This document shows, in pieces, positions 27,601-35,128 of a stretch of 64,000 nucleotides of DNA (the first letter of the stretch is position 1; every line of letters begins with the position of its first letter). Both the position numbers and the translations under genes were made by a program. Origin of the DNA: Anabaena sp051781005 (GTDB taxonomy: Bacteria > Cyanobacteriota > Cyanobacteriia > Cyanobacteriales > Nostocaceae); NCBI RefSeq assembly GCF_051781005.1, contig NZ_JBPWOA010000023.1, positions 184,843 to 248,842 of the forward strand. Reading direction: 5' to 3'. The notes below the pieces were generated by a model. That model was not told the DNA's origin and made no database searches. It saw nothing but the letters and a program-made list of their open reading frames with translations.

Positions 27601-28313
27601 AAATTTCTGGTGGTAGTCGTTTGGGCTTCTTACTTGTTGCTGATGGTACTGTGGAAGAATTACGGGCTGGCAAAAATCGTTCAGTCTTCTTCTCTAACAG
27701 CAATGGCATTTCTGCCGAAGAGTTTCAGAAAGATAGCTTTAGCCTCAAGTTTAAAGACAAGGATGATGATGACATTTTCGATGCTGTAAAACTCAAGGTT
27801 AAATCATTACCTCCCGGTCAGGCGAAAAAGGGTATAAAACTACAACGTCAATCTGGTTTATCAGTTCTAGATTTATCAACTGAAACTACTTCCTTAGACG
27901 TTAAAATTACCGTAAACAGTGAAGCAGCATTTAGCAACTTTGTGGGCTTCTACATTACTAATGAGTTTGGTGATGTATTAGATCAAAATGGTAATGCTAT
28001 TGCCTTACTTGGGGATGAAAATTATGCCCAAGCCGTAATTCAGCAGAGACTAGATATTTCCATCACTCAGTCAATCAGCGTGTTTAATACCACTCTGCAA
28101 GGCGGTTTTATCTTAGCACCGTTTCTCATTGCTGATGCTAATCCAGATACTATTACTGACTACAGCAGAGTATTTACATCCTTCCTGGGTTCTAACTCAG
28201 ATGGTTCAGACCACGTGCGTTTACTAGGTGACAATACCTTTGGCATTGAAGATCAGTTCGGTGGTGGCGATTTTGACTATGATGACTTGATTGTCAAATG
28301 TGAGTTTGTCTAA
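24672..28313 (+). CDS. Choice-of-anchor I family surface protein with two domain insertions and DUF4114 ends
   Basis: A 1213-residue protein. The beta-propeller of the choice-of-anchor I family is recognisable by GALPDMLVF near residue 112, LLVANEGE near 284, TPDGTKAWVTLQENNAIAVI near 365 and KGAEPEGVTIG near 659. Two other domains interrupt it: about residues 119-276 and about 463-563. A cadherin-like segment carries a run of Asp and Asn near 778-800 that would bind calcium. Two DUF4114-like domains follow (about 876-997 and 1070-1213), the last ending with FGGGDFDYDDLIV. There is no N-terminal signal peptide. Surface or extracellular location is inferred; enzymatic activity is uncertain. 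Confidence 0.75.
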   Translation: MSNFTETEVFSLIGSIQGSGAEIVAHDQESQRLFVTTGGSIEIFDMSIPSLLQKVGEIDITDLGANVNSVAVKNGLVAVAIEANIKTDPGTVAFYDVKGNFLNSVEVGALPDMLVFAPDSTNSAALSTFTFAVEDFTGNDGRVLITLKQVGADVELTATVDDTVNPGDIAGIFFHLEDETLISNLNISGSDIKDIETGSDSVINVNGINLNGRPSINLGPYDVGIQIGEKGGQDFVSSTTLTISNVTLDQFAGQSFGVRLQSVGASGSGSSKLQGIADISQSTLLVANEGEADNGINPEGSVSIINIFGQNAASVSVTNLDFNAFDSQADDLRTDGIRLFPDVVANPGTDEISVSQDLEPEYIAVTPDGTKAWVTLQENNAIAVIDLATSTIEKLIPLGRKDHSLTGNGLDASDDGVINIQNWPVEGLYLPDAITSFESNGQTYFITANEGDARDEEIRVGQTEVQLINLGGATAGTFALTFDNAGTLETTTDLDFDATAADIEAALEALTGIDHVEVEAVSGGFEIGFIGNLSNTDVELLAIADNTLIGGTTATVEVLETAYILDETVFTKALELKHEESLGRLTVSKIDGDTDGDGDYDEIVAYGGRSFTIWDHEGHLVFDSGDQIEQITAQFTETLFNADEANADEFDTRSDNKGAEPEGVTIGEVDGKTYAFIGLERSAGGVVIYDISDPTQPDFVQYLQNAPDDISPEGLSFISGADSPTGQPLLAIANEVSNTISLFSVGSPGVTPVIEDSEFTIIEHITTGTIVSQIFVIDSDDDDDDDDDNDDDDNDTDDNVKFVIINGNRDFDGDGKKAFAINNSGEIYIEDSKEVDFEFNSIFNLQVAAVNSFGLSSVANVTVNLEDTDIDFSQGSQNQNGIFLFQESTTLEFSITEVNTSFTNQILCYVIDDEDGGIFDDDGIKILPGDTNYLQTIISEQRFEFGYTSIISSVFASDNPSGLPSGFSFAEQTRSIEISGGSRLGFLLVADGTVEELRAGKNRSVFFSNSNGISAEEFQKDSFSLKFKDKDDDDIFDAVKLKVKSLPPGQAKKGIKLQRQSGLSVLDLSTETTSLDVKITVNSEAAFSNFVGFYITNEFGDVLDQNGNAIALLGDENYAQAVIQQRLDISITQSISVFNTTLQGGFILAPFLIADANPDTITDYSRVFTSFLGSNSDGSDHVRLLGDNTFGIEDQFGGGDFDYDDLIVKCEFV

Positions 28314-28331
28314 TAGAACTTAGATTTACTC

Positions 28332-28357
28332 TAGGGGTAATTCATGAATTACCCCTA
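28332..28357. terminator. Bidirectional terminator palindrome
   Basis: TAGGGGTAATTC, AT, GAATTACCCCTA is a perfect 12-bp-arm inverted repeat between two convergent transcription units, 18 bp after the surface-protein stop and 22 bp from the mrpB stop. AATTAAT follows on the plus side. Confidence 0.7.
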
Positions 28358-28379
28358 ATTAATCCCAAATTTGATTCCA

Positions 28380-29042
28380 TCACAACAAACCCCGATAACG
28401 AATAAAAATTAAAAGTACCGCCCAAGATCCTAACGCTACCTTAACAGCAACTAGGATATTTAATATAGGAAGAATCCCACCACTAAATAGCGTTCCTAAC
28501 TCCCCATGTGGTAACTCTATTCCCGACAAAGTGATCACCGCTAAAACAATGAAAACCAAAACTGAAACCTTCTCCCAAATAGCAGCGTGCCAACGTTGGT
28601 AAATATCCTGCATCCATTGGTATGATGAAGTGATTGCTATTAATCCAATTGCTGTTCCACCGGCGACACCAGCAGCAAAACCACCCCCAGGACTCAAATG
28701 TCCTCTAATTGCTAATTCAATACCAACTAACGCCGCAATTGTCGCCCCCAGACGAGCTAAAATGATGGATGGTTGATCTTTGAATTGATAAATTGTGCAG
28801 GATGGATTTTCATTAGCAAGTAAAAAATTAGAGCCGAGAATGGCTATTGTAAATACAATCACTTCAAAAATAGTATCATATAGCCGATTTCTGAAAATAA
28901 TCCCTGATACTGCATTGGGAACACCACTTTCTTTAACCACAGTTTCCACAATGGAAATATCAGTTAAGTTTGCTTCTGCATCAGGTATAATTAACATTTT
29001 TAGAAACAAAGCTATTCCTGCTAAAATGTAAACCCATTTCAT
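28380..29042 (-). CDS. mrpB: Mrp antiporter subunit MrpB
   Basis: A 220-residue membrane protein with about six spans. The RLYDTIFEVIVFTIAILGSNF region and the later GHLSPGGGFAAGVAGGTA loop are signatures of MnhB/MrpB subunits of the multi-subunit Na+/H+ antiporter. The product acts in the cytoplasmic membrane as part of the Mrp complex, related to complex I. It is the last gene of a seven-gene operon and overlaps mrpA by 4 bp. Confidence 0.85.
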   Translation of the reverse strand: MKWVYILAGIALFLKMLIIPDAEANLTDISIVETVVKESGVPNAVSGIIFRNRLYDTIFEVIVFTIAILGSNFLLANENPSCTIYQFKDQPSIILARLGATIAALVGIELAIRGHLSPGGGFAAGVAGGTAIGLIAITSSYQWMQDIYQRWHAAIWEKVSVLVFIVLAVITLSGIELPHGELGTLFSGGILPILNILVAVKVALGSWAVLLIFIRYRGLL

Positions 29043-29605
29043 AAATGTTTTTCCTCTGAATCTAAAACATTGACATAGTTTAAAATTGTGTTTGGTGATG
29101 AAAGTTCGCTTTCTATGATGTTATAGATGCGTTGTACTCGGATGTCAGTTTGGTAGGTTTCCTGAATTTGGTTATTTCCTAGCAATGGCACACAAGTAGC
29201 ATGAACTTCTTTTTCCATTAAAGCCTTTTGCAAACATTGATTATTGCTGTAAGGTACGACTTCCAAACGCATATAATGTTTGCTGAAAATGCTACGAAGG
29301 TTGTTTATAAGTTCTTGAAAATTGCTATCTTGATTTTTTTCTATTGACTGTTTTTCAATCACACCCAGACGCATAACTAAGGATGAACGTACCGCCACAG
29401 CATAAAGAGTAATAGATAACATTGTCCCCATTAATGCTTCTGTTAAAGCCACATCTGCCGCACCTAAAACTGCGTCTACCATTGCAGCTACTGCACCTAA
29501 TACTCCACGAATAACTAAGGCATGATAGGGGTTAACTTGAGTTACTAACATCCCCGCAGTTAAGGGTAACAAGGCAATAATTAAATAGAGATAGGTATCA
29601 TTCAT
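29039..29605 (-). CDS. mrpA: Short MrpA-like subunit (MbhD/DUF4040 domain) with extra soluble tail
   Basis: A 188-residue protein. Residues 1-80 hold the DUF4040/MbhD membrane segments (VIRGVLGAVAAMVDAVLGAADVALTEALMGTMLS), which correspond to the C-terminal part of the large MrpA of other bacteria. The NuoL-like N-terminal module is absent, as is known for cyanobacterial Mrp operons. The last ~100 residues are soluble and of unknown function. It overlaps mrpG by 8 bp and mrpB by 4 bp, which argues for translational coupling. Confidence 0.75.
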   Translation of the reverse strand: MNDTYLYLIIALLPLTAGMLVTQVNPYHALVIRGVLGAVAAMVDAVLGAADVALTEALMGTMLSITLYAVAVRSSLVMRLGVIEKQSIEKNQDSNFQELINNLRSIFSKHYMRLEVVPYSNNQCLQKALMEKEVHATCVPLLGNNQIQETYQTDIRVQRIYNIIESELSSPNTILNYVNVLDSEEKHL

Positions 29606-29876
29606 TTTTCGCCTCTTCCGTGGAACAGTATGCTAATACATAACCCAACATGGTATTCCAAATTGCTAAGGAAATAATGCCAAGAATAAGTAGTGGCCAT
29701 TCACTGGGGATTTTGAGTAATAGTCCGATGATAATAATCATTGAACCCAGGGTATCAGCGACAGAAAGACCATGTAATTTGAATAATACTGATCTGTCGC
29801 TAACTAGATGAGAAGTTCCCCAAAACCAAAAAACTATGCCTATGCCAATACAGGTATAACTAATAATGTTGATCAT
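29598..29876 (-). CDS. mrpG: Mrp antiporter subunit MrpG
   Basis: A 92-residue protein with three hydrophobic segments. FKLHGLSVADTLGSMIIIIGLL is the conserved core of MnhG/PhaG subunits. It overlaps both neighbours in the operon (4 bp with mrpF, 8 bp with mrpA). Confidence 0.8.
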   Translation of the reverse strand: MINIISYTCIGIGIVFWFWGTSHLVSDRSVLFKLHGLSVADTLGSMIIIIGLLLKIPSEWPLLILGIISLAIWNTMLGYVLAYCSTEEAKNE

Positions 29877-30130
29877 GCTTCACTCAATCTCCTCAAAATA
29901 TGTGCTAATAACATTAATCCAGCGTTTCCTACACTCAAAATAATCGCTGCGACTACACCAATCATCCAATCGTCTCGCCAAACAGATATCACAAGAATCA
30001 TGATTGCAACTTTGCTGGAAATACTGCCAAAGGCTAACATTTTCTGCCAGGTATCATCACTTTTCCAGGCTTCATAAATGGGAATGAGTAAAGCTAAAAT
30101 CATTGCCATTAAAACTATTTCTAAGTTCAT
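29873..30130 (-). CDS. mrpF: Mrp antiporter subunit MrpF
   Basis: An 85-residue protein with three membrane segments. Size, the position between mrpE and mrpG, and the LEIVLMAMILALL / AFGSISSKVAIMI pattern fit MnhF/MrpF, although this small subunit has few diagnostic residues. It overlaps both neighbours by 4 bp. Confidence 0.75.
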   Translation of the reverse strand: MNLEIVLMAMILALLIPIYEAWKSDDTWQKMLAFGSISSKVAIMILVISVWRDDWMIGVVAAIILSVGNAGLMLLAHILRRLSEA

Positions 30131-30528
30131 AAATGTTTTTTACTCGGTTTAATTTGATGGACTTCATACCAGCCTTCTTCGTGGTATTTCAAAACGATTG
30201 TTTTAGGTGTAAAGGTAATTAGGAATATATCTAGAAAAATCAGAAGTGGCGAACGCTTTGGTTTCACTTTTTCCATAATAATTTCTTCTTGATTATGGGG
30301 ACGCAATATAATTTTAAATGCCTCCATGAAAGCCACTGGAATGGTAATAAGGATTTGACGGATTACCTTGATCCATGCTTTAAATTTTTCTGGTGATGTG
30401 TAACCACGCGGTAAAATCAGGGAAATAATTACACCGATGATAATATTTGTTAAACTCACATCAGAGGTGAGTAAAAACCAAATTGATAATCTTAATATCA
30501 GATGTCCAATCATGCTAATGCCATCCAA
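30127..30528 (-). CDS. mrpE: Mrp antiporter subunit MrpE
   Basis: A 133-residue protein with N-terminal membrane segments (LTNIIIGVIISLILP). A short cytoplasmic part follows, then a C-terminal segment with FLDIFLITFTPKTIVLKYHEEGWYEVH, resembling the conserved end of MnhE. It overlaps mrpD by 19 bp, the largest overlap in the operon. Confidence 0.8.
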   Translation of the reverse strand: MDGISMIGHLILRLSIWFLLTSDVSLTNIIIGVIISLILPRGYTSPEKFKAWIKVIRQILITIPVAFMEAFKIILRPHNQEEIIMEKVKPKRSPLLIFLDIFLITFTPKTIVLKYHEEGWYEVHQIKPSKKHL

Positions 30529-31943
30529 AATAGCAATATTAAAGTTAGACTCATTACTCCAATTAAATGCTCAAATTTCTCGAATACACGGGGGAGATAT
30601 ATTGCTAACCGTTTGCAAATGAAATGATATGCTAACCAACCAACGGCGATAATTGCAATTGCTTTGGTAATATCGGCAATGTTATAAGCTTGGAAATATA
30701 CGATATTTGATACAAATAAACTAGTGATTAAAAGGATTATTGCTGTCCGAAAACCGGGTTTAGCTTTCTGTGCTGCGTCTTGTTTATGGGGTAGAAAAAT
30801 GAATTTGGCAAAGGCTATTGCTGTTCCGACTGCGGCAATATTCATGGCTATAAATTGCCAAGATTCTATATTTTTTAGGGTTAACACCTTGGCTGCAAAA
30901 CCAGATAACAAAGGAAAACCAGAAATTGACAAGCTCGCTATAACTAGGACAATCCAAATGTTAGTATTAATGGGTTGATTTTGCAGTTCCTTAAAATTGC
31001 GGCTGGGTAAAGAACCCGTAGTCAGAAATAAAGATGATTTTACCAGTCCATGAGTTAGGGCATAAAAGCCTCCTACTTCAGGTGCGGCAAGAATCCAACC
31101 TAACTGGGAAATAGTGCTAAATGCTAACAGACGCTTGGTATCTTTTTCAAAGATGGCATAGAATACACCCATCAAAGCCGTAGCAACACCCAAAATCCTG
31201 ATGATGGTATCAATTTCTTCGGAAATGGCAGCGCAACGCAATAAGGGTAAAACACTGGCTTTAACGACAATACCTGAAAGCAATGCGGAAACTGGTGTTT
31301 CTGATTCTGAATGAGTTAAAGGTAGCCATAATCCTGAAACAAAAATCCCAGCTTTGATTAATAGTCCTAGAAAAATTAATGCTAGTGCTTCTGGTGGTGA
31401 ACCCTTTAAACCTGCAAAACTAAAGGAATGATGTGTTTGATAAACCAGCACCGCACCCACCAGATAAAATAACATGGCTGTGTTGCTGACAAAGAGATAG
31501 CGTAAACCTACCCAAATGGAGCGATCGCTCCGGGGATATGCAATCAATAAAAAAGCAGCAATACCGCTGACTTCTAAAGCCACATATAAACTAATGAAAT
31601 CTGCACAGATAAAGGCAGCATTCAAGCTCCCATGCACAATAATCATCTGGGCATAGAAAAAAGCCGTTTTATCACTACCCCAACAGTAGAGGACTACAGC
31701 CGCCGTTACCAGAGCATTAGTTAAGATAAAATAGGCACTTAACTGGTCAGCGACTAAAGTGATCCCAAAACTATCCAGTAAATTCAGATTTAGAGGTGAT
31801 GGTTCTAGAAATAGCTGCACTGCATAAGCCGCAGATGCGATCACACCCCACAGTGTCAGATGTCGGTTAAGTTTGGGGACTAGAAAAATAATGAACCCTA
31901 GAAAAAATGGAATCGCAACCCAAGCAATGGTAATAGTATTCAT
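30510..31943 (-). CDS. mrpD: Mrp antiporter subunit MrpD (NuoM/N-like)
   Basis: A 477-residue protein with about 13-14 membrane spans. It belongs to the proton-translocating subunit family shared with complex I (ND2/4/5). Conserved pieces include ALEVSGIAAFLLIAYPR with the membrane Glu, LPLTHSESETPVSALLSGIVVKAS with the Lys, and KRLLAFSTISQLGWILA. Together with MrpA, MrpD forms the ion path of the antiporter. It overlaps mrpC by 4 bp. Confidence 0.9.
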   Translation of the reverse strand: MNTITIAWVAIPFFLGFIIFLVPKLNRHLTLWGVIASAAYAVQLFLEPSPLNLNLLDSFGITLVADQLSAYFILTNALVTAAVVLYCWGSDKTAFFYAQMIIVHGSLNAAFICADFISLYVALEVSGIAAFLLIAYPRSDRSIWVGLRYLFVSNTAMLFYLVGAVLVYQTHHSFSFAGLKGSPPEALALIFLGLLIKAGIFVSGLWLPLTHSESETPVSALLSGIVVKASVLPLLRCAAISEEIDTIIRILGVATALMGVFYAIFEKDTKRLLAFSTISQLGWILAAPEVGGFYALTHGLVKSSLFLTTGSLPSRNFKELQNQPINTNIWIVLVIASLSISGFPLLSGFAAKVLTLKNIESWQFIAMNIAAVGTAIAFAKFIFLPHKQDAAQKAKPGFRTAIILLITSLFVSNIVYFQAYNIADITKAIAIIAVGWLAYHFICKRLAIYLPRVFEKFEHLIGVMSLTLILLFWMALA

Positions 31944-32275
31944 GGCGTATTATTGTTCTCAATCTCGTTGCTTTCCAACGTCGGATTATCCCGTGCCAAC
32001 TTCATGACACCAACTAGCATCAAAGCCTGAATCGAAAAACCGATGACGATCGCTGTTAAAATCACTGCTTGGGGAACAGGATCAGCGTAAGCAACTTTTT
32101 TTACCTCAGAAATAATGGGAGTAAACAATCCCTCTCGTGATGCAATTAGCACATAAAAAGCAATCACCCCCGTACTCATCACATCCATTGAGACAATCTT
32201 CATCACCAGGTTTTTTTTCAGAATGATACCGAAAAATCCGCACAGTATTGTTGCCAGTACGCACGCTTCTAACAC
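31940..32275 (-). CDS. mrpC: Mrp antiporter subunit MrpC (NuoK-like)
   Basis: A 111-residue protein with three membrane segments. DPVPQAVILTAIVIGFSIQALMLV is the NuoK/MnhC signature, with the DPxPQALVLTAIVI pattern nearly intact. The start is GTG at 32275. It is the first gene of the operon, with 178 bp to the divergent gene at 32454. Confidence 0.9.
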   Translation of the reverse strand: MLEACVLATILCGFFGIILKKNLVMKIVSMDVMSTGVIAFYVLIASREGLFTPIISEVKKVAYADPVPQAVILTAIVIGFSIQALMLVGVMKLARDNPTLESNEIENNNTP

Positions 32276-32373
32276 GGTAATTACCTATTTAATAAGGGAT
32301 AAGGGATATATCCCCACTCAAGGGGGGATTTGGATATTAGGTCGTTTTTCAGTTGTCTAGAGTGTTAAATTAT

Positions 32374-32400
32374 TAATAGCACGAATTCTTAGTGCTATTA
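32374..32400. promoter_or_regulatory. Perfect palindrome in the mrp divergent promoter region
   Basis: TAATAGCAC at 32374-32382 and GTGCTATTA at 32392-32400 are perfect 9-bp inverted arms with a 9-bp spacer. They lie between the mrp operon and the divergent P-loop gene. No U-tract follows on either side, so an operator is more likely than a terminator. The binding protein is unknown. Confidence 0.45.
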
Positions 32401-32453
32401 CACGATAAGCACTAAATTATTCAAATAGTAATCATAGTTACACCAAATGATTT

Positions 32454-33581
32454 ATGTTTTCTTTAATAGCGCCAACCACAACTAGAGACGAGAAACCCGT
32501 GAACTTGGATTTATCTACTTCTTTACAATTAATTGGGCGTTCCCTAGAATTTCAGCGCATTGTAGAAATACTGACCCAGGATGGTGACTTGCTGATTACC
32601 GGAGTACCTGGAAGTGGAAGACGGACTCTAGTCAGGATTGCAGCGCAAGAAGTGAGCGCCGTTGTTTTGGATATAGACTGTATCCGTGCTACAGATGGGG
32701 AAAGATTTCTGCACTTACTAGCAGAAGCGATCAACCAAAACTGGGAAGCAAAAAAAATCGAAAAATGGGTTAACCAGAGTGCAAGTGAGTTTTTTATTTT
32801 TAATCCTGAAAGTAAACTGAAATTATTACATTCCCTAAATCAAAAACAGCTATGGCAAGCATTTATAATCTTGCTTGAACTATTGCAAATCATGGCTAAT
32901 GATTTAGATCAGAGAGTAGTTTTAATTTTGCAAAGTTTCCCGCATATTCGCTCTTGGGATCGTCATAGTTTATGGGAATCAACATTTAGACAAGAAGTTA
33001 AAGCCCATCCTCATGTTAGTTACGTTTTACTGGCGACAATTGGCGAGACAAGCAATCATGCAGATGAGCATAGCTATCCGCTAGAAACAATCCAATTAGC
33101 TCCTTTAGCCAAAGATGTTTTAGCATTGTGGGCAAGAGAAATTTTACATACAGAAAATCTTAAATTTGATCCTCATTCCAAAGCATTACAAATATTCTTA
33201 GATGCAGTCCAGGGAAACGTCGGTGATGCGATGACATTAATTCGCCGATTATTAACTTTGCAACATCATCAAGGGTTAATTACTGAACAAGAAGTACAGC
33301 AAGTCATTGAAGGAATACTCAAAGATTTATCTATGACTTATGAATCTTTATTAATGTTACTGCCTGCAAGTCAGATACATCTTTTAGAATGTTTAGCGAT
33401 TGATCCTACAGACAAACCGCAAAGTAAAGAATATATCCAAAAACATGGACTTTCTAGAGGTGGTAGTCTCCAAGGTGGTTTAACTGGGTTACAAAATAAA
33501 GGTTTAATTTATAATGCTGAACAGGGTTATCGGTTAGCTTTGCCTTTATTGGCTTTATGGTTAAGACAAAGATTGAATTAA
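32454..33581 (+). CDS. ATP-binding (AAA-like) protein with degenerate Walker motifs
   Basis: A 375-residue protein with an AAA/STAND-like N-terminus: LIGRSLEFQRIVEIL followed by a P-loop GVPGSGRRTLV near residue 48. The Walker A Lys-Thr is replaced by Arg-Arg, and the expected Walker B (VVLILQSF) lacks the Asp-Glu pair. The C-terminal third, around QKHGLSRGGSLQGGLTGLQNKGLI, looks like a winged-helix domain. It could bind nucleotide without hydrolysis. It ends 9 bp before the ABC transporter gene on the same strand and may be co-transcribed with it. Confidence 0.7.
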   Translation: MFSLIAPTTTRDEKPVNLDLSTSLQLIGRSLEFQRIVEILTQDGDLLITGVPGSGRRTLVRIAAQEVSAVVLDIDCIRATDGERFLHLLAEAINQNWEAKKIEKWVNQSASEFFIFNPESKLKLLHSLNQKQLWQAFIILLELLQIMANDLDQRVVLILQSFPHIRSWDRHSLWESTFRQEVKAHPHVSYVLLATIGETSNHADEHSYPLETIQLAPLAKDVLALWAREILHTENLKFDPHSKALQIFLDAVQGNVGDAMTLIRRLLTLQHHQGLITEQEVQQVIEGILKDLSMTYESLLMLLPASQIHLLECLAIDPTDKPQSKEYIQKHGLSRGGSLQGGLTGLQNKGLIYNAEQGYRLALPLLALWLRQRLN

Positions 33582-33590
33582 TCAATAAAA

Positions 33591-35090
33591 ATGTTTAAAT
33601 GTACTTTTGAGCGTTGTTTACATTGGTGTTTAGTACTTGGGTTCAGTTGTTGGTTATTAACTGGCTGTAGTGTCAATTCTGTTGATGGGAAAACTTTGCG
33701 AGTAGCGACTGAACCCGCCTTTCCTCCTTTTGAGTTGCAGGGAAAAAGTGGTGAGTTAGAAGGTTTTTCCATTGATTTAATGAAAGCGGTTGCGAATGCG
33801 GCTAATTTTCAGGTAGATTTTCAGAGTTTACCGTTTGATGGCATCATCCCCGCACTGCAAGCAAAAACCATAGATGCAGCAATTAGTTCAATTACCATCA
33901 CCCCAGAGAGGGCAAAGACTGTAGCTTTTTCCCGTCCTTATTTTAAAGCTGGATTAGCGATCGCAACTCGCACAGATAATCAAGATATTACTAGTTTTGA
34001 CAGTCTCCAAAATAAAAAAATCGCCGTCCAAATTGGGACAACAGGCGCAGAAAAAGCTAAAAGTGTCATTGGGGCGCAAGTTAGAAGTTTTGATTCTGCA
34101 CCTCTAGCACTGCAAGAACTACTCAATGGCAATGTTGATGCAGTTATTAATGACGCACCCGTAACGTTATACGCCATTAATACAAATAATTTGCAAGGAA
34201 TCAAAGTCATACAACAATTGCTAACAGAAGAATTTTATGGAATTGCTACCGCTCAAAATTCCCCTTATTTATCTTTGATTAATCAAGGTTTAACGAAGAT
34301 ATTAGAAAACGGAACTTATCAACAAATTTACCAAAAATGGTTTAAATCTACACCTCCAATCTTACCAGAAAAATCACTATTTGCAAATCAAAATACAGAT
34401 AGATTAAATTCTCTCAGTTTAATATTGCAATCTTTACCCACCTTATTAATTGGTGTGTTAGTAACATTGCAATTAGCATTAATATCAATCATATTTGGTT
34501 TAATTTGTGGTTCATTAATTGGTATTTTTCGTCTTTCTGCAATTAAACCTGTACATTGGTTAGCGAGGGCTTATGTAGATTTTTTTCGAGGCACTCCCTT
34601 ACTCGTGCAGATATTTATGATTTACTTTGGTTTACCGGCATTTTTTCAAGAATTAGGTTTTACCTTTTCATTAAATCGCCTTTTAGCTGGAGTAATTGCT
34701 TTAAGTTTAAATAGTTCTGCCTACATTGCTGAAATTGTCCGGGCTGGGATTCAATCAATCGAGATTGGGCAAGCAGAAGCAGCCAGTTCACTGGGTTTAA
34801 ATTCTTTACAAACAATGCGCCATGTTATTTTTCCCCAAGCTTTCCGGCGGATGATTCCACCTTTAGGTAATGAATTTATTAGTTTATTAAAAGATACTAG
34901 TTTAGTTGCGGTAATTGGTTTTGAAGAATTGTTCCGTAAAGGACAGCTAATAGTGGCAGGAAATTATCGTGCCTTTGAAATTTATGCTGCCGTAGCTGTG
35001 ATTTACTTATGTTTAACACTGATTTCTTCTCAAGCCATTAGTCAGCTAGAAAAACAGATGAATCCGGTTAATTCAAAATCAAAAAATTAA
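33591..35090 (+). CDS. Fused amino-acid ABC transporter binding protein and permease (BgtB-like)
   Basis: The 499-residue lipoprotein has a lipobox LLTGC with Cys26. A family 3 solute-binding domain (about 35-260) follows, with EPAFPPFELQGKSGELEGFSIDL and SSITITPERAKTVAFS. From about residue 280 there is a polar amino-acid permease domain with LYVDFFRGTPLLVQI-like signature and the EAASSLGLNSLQTMRHVIFPQA loop that contacts the ATPase. Such fusions are known from cyanobacterial BgtB, which imports basic amino acids and glutamine. No ATPase gene (bgtA-like) is adjacent, so one must be encoded elsewhere. Confidence 0.85.
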   Translation: MFKCTFERCLHWCLVLGFSCWLLTGCSVNSVDGKTLRVATEPAFPPFELQGKSGELEGFSIDLMKAVANAANFQVDFQSLPFDGIIPALQAKTIDAAISSITITPERAKTVAFSRPYFKAGLAIATRTDNQDITSFDSLQNKKIAVQIGTTGAEKAKSVIGAQVRSFDSAPLALQELLNGNVDAVINDAPVTLYAINTNNLQGIKVIQQLLTEEFYGIATAQNSPYLSLINQGLTKILENGTYQQIYQKWFKSTPPILPEKSLFANQNTDRLNSLSLILQSLPTLLIGVLVTLQLALISIIFGLICGSLIGIFRLSAIKPVHWLARAYVDFFRGTPLLVQIFMIYFGLPAFFQELGFTFSLNRLLAGVIALSLNSSAYIAEIVRAGIQSIEIGQAEAASSLGLNSLQTMRHVIFPQAFRRMIPPLGNEFISLLKDTSLVAVIGFEELFRKGQLIVAGNYRAFEIYAAVAVIYLCLTLISSQAISQLEKQMNPVNSKSKN

Positions 35091-35128
35091 ATGTCTTCAG
35101 TTATTAGCAATTCTAAAGATTCAAAAAC

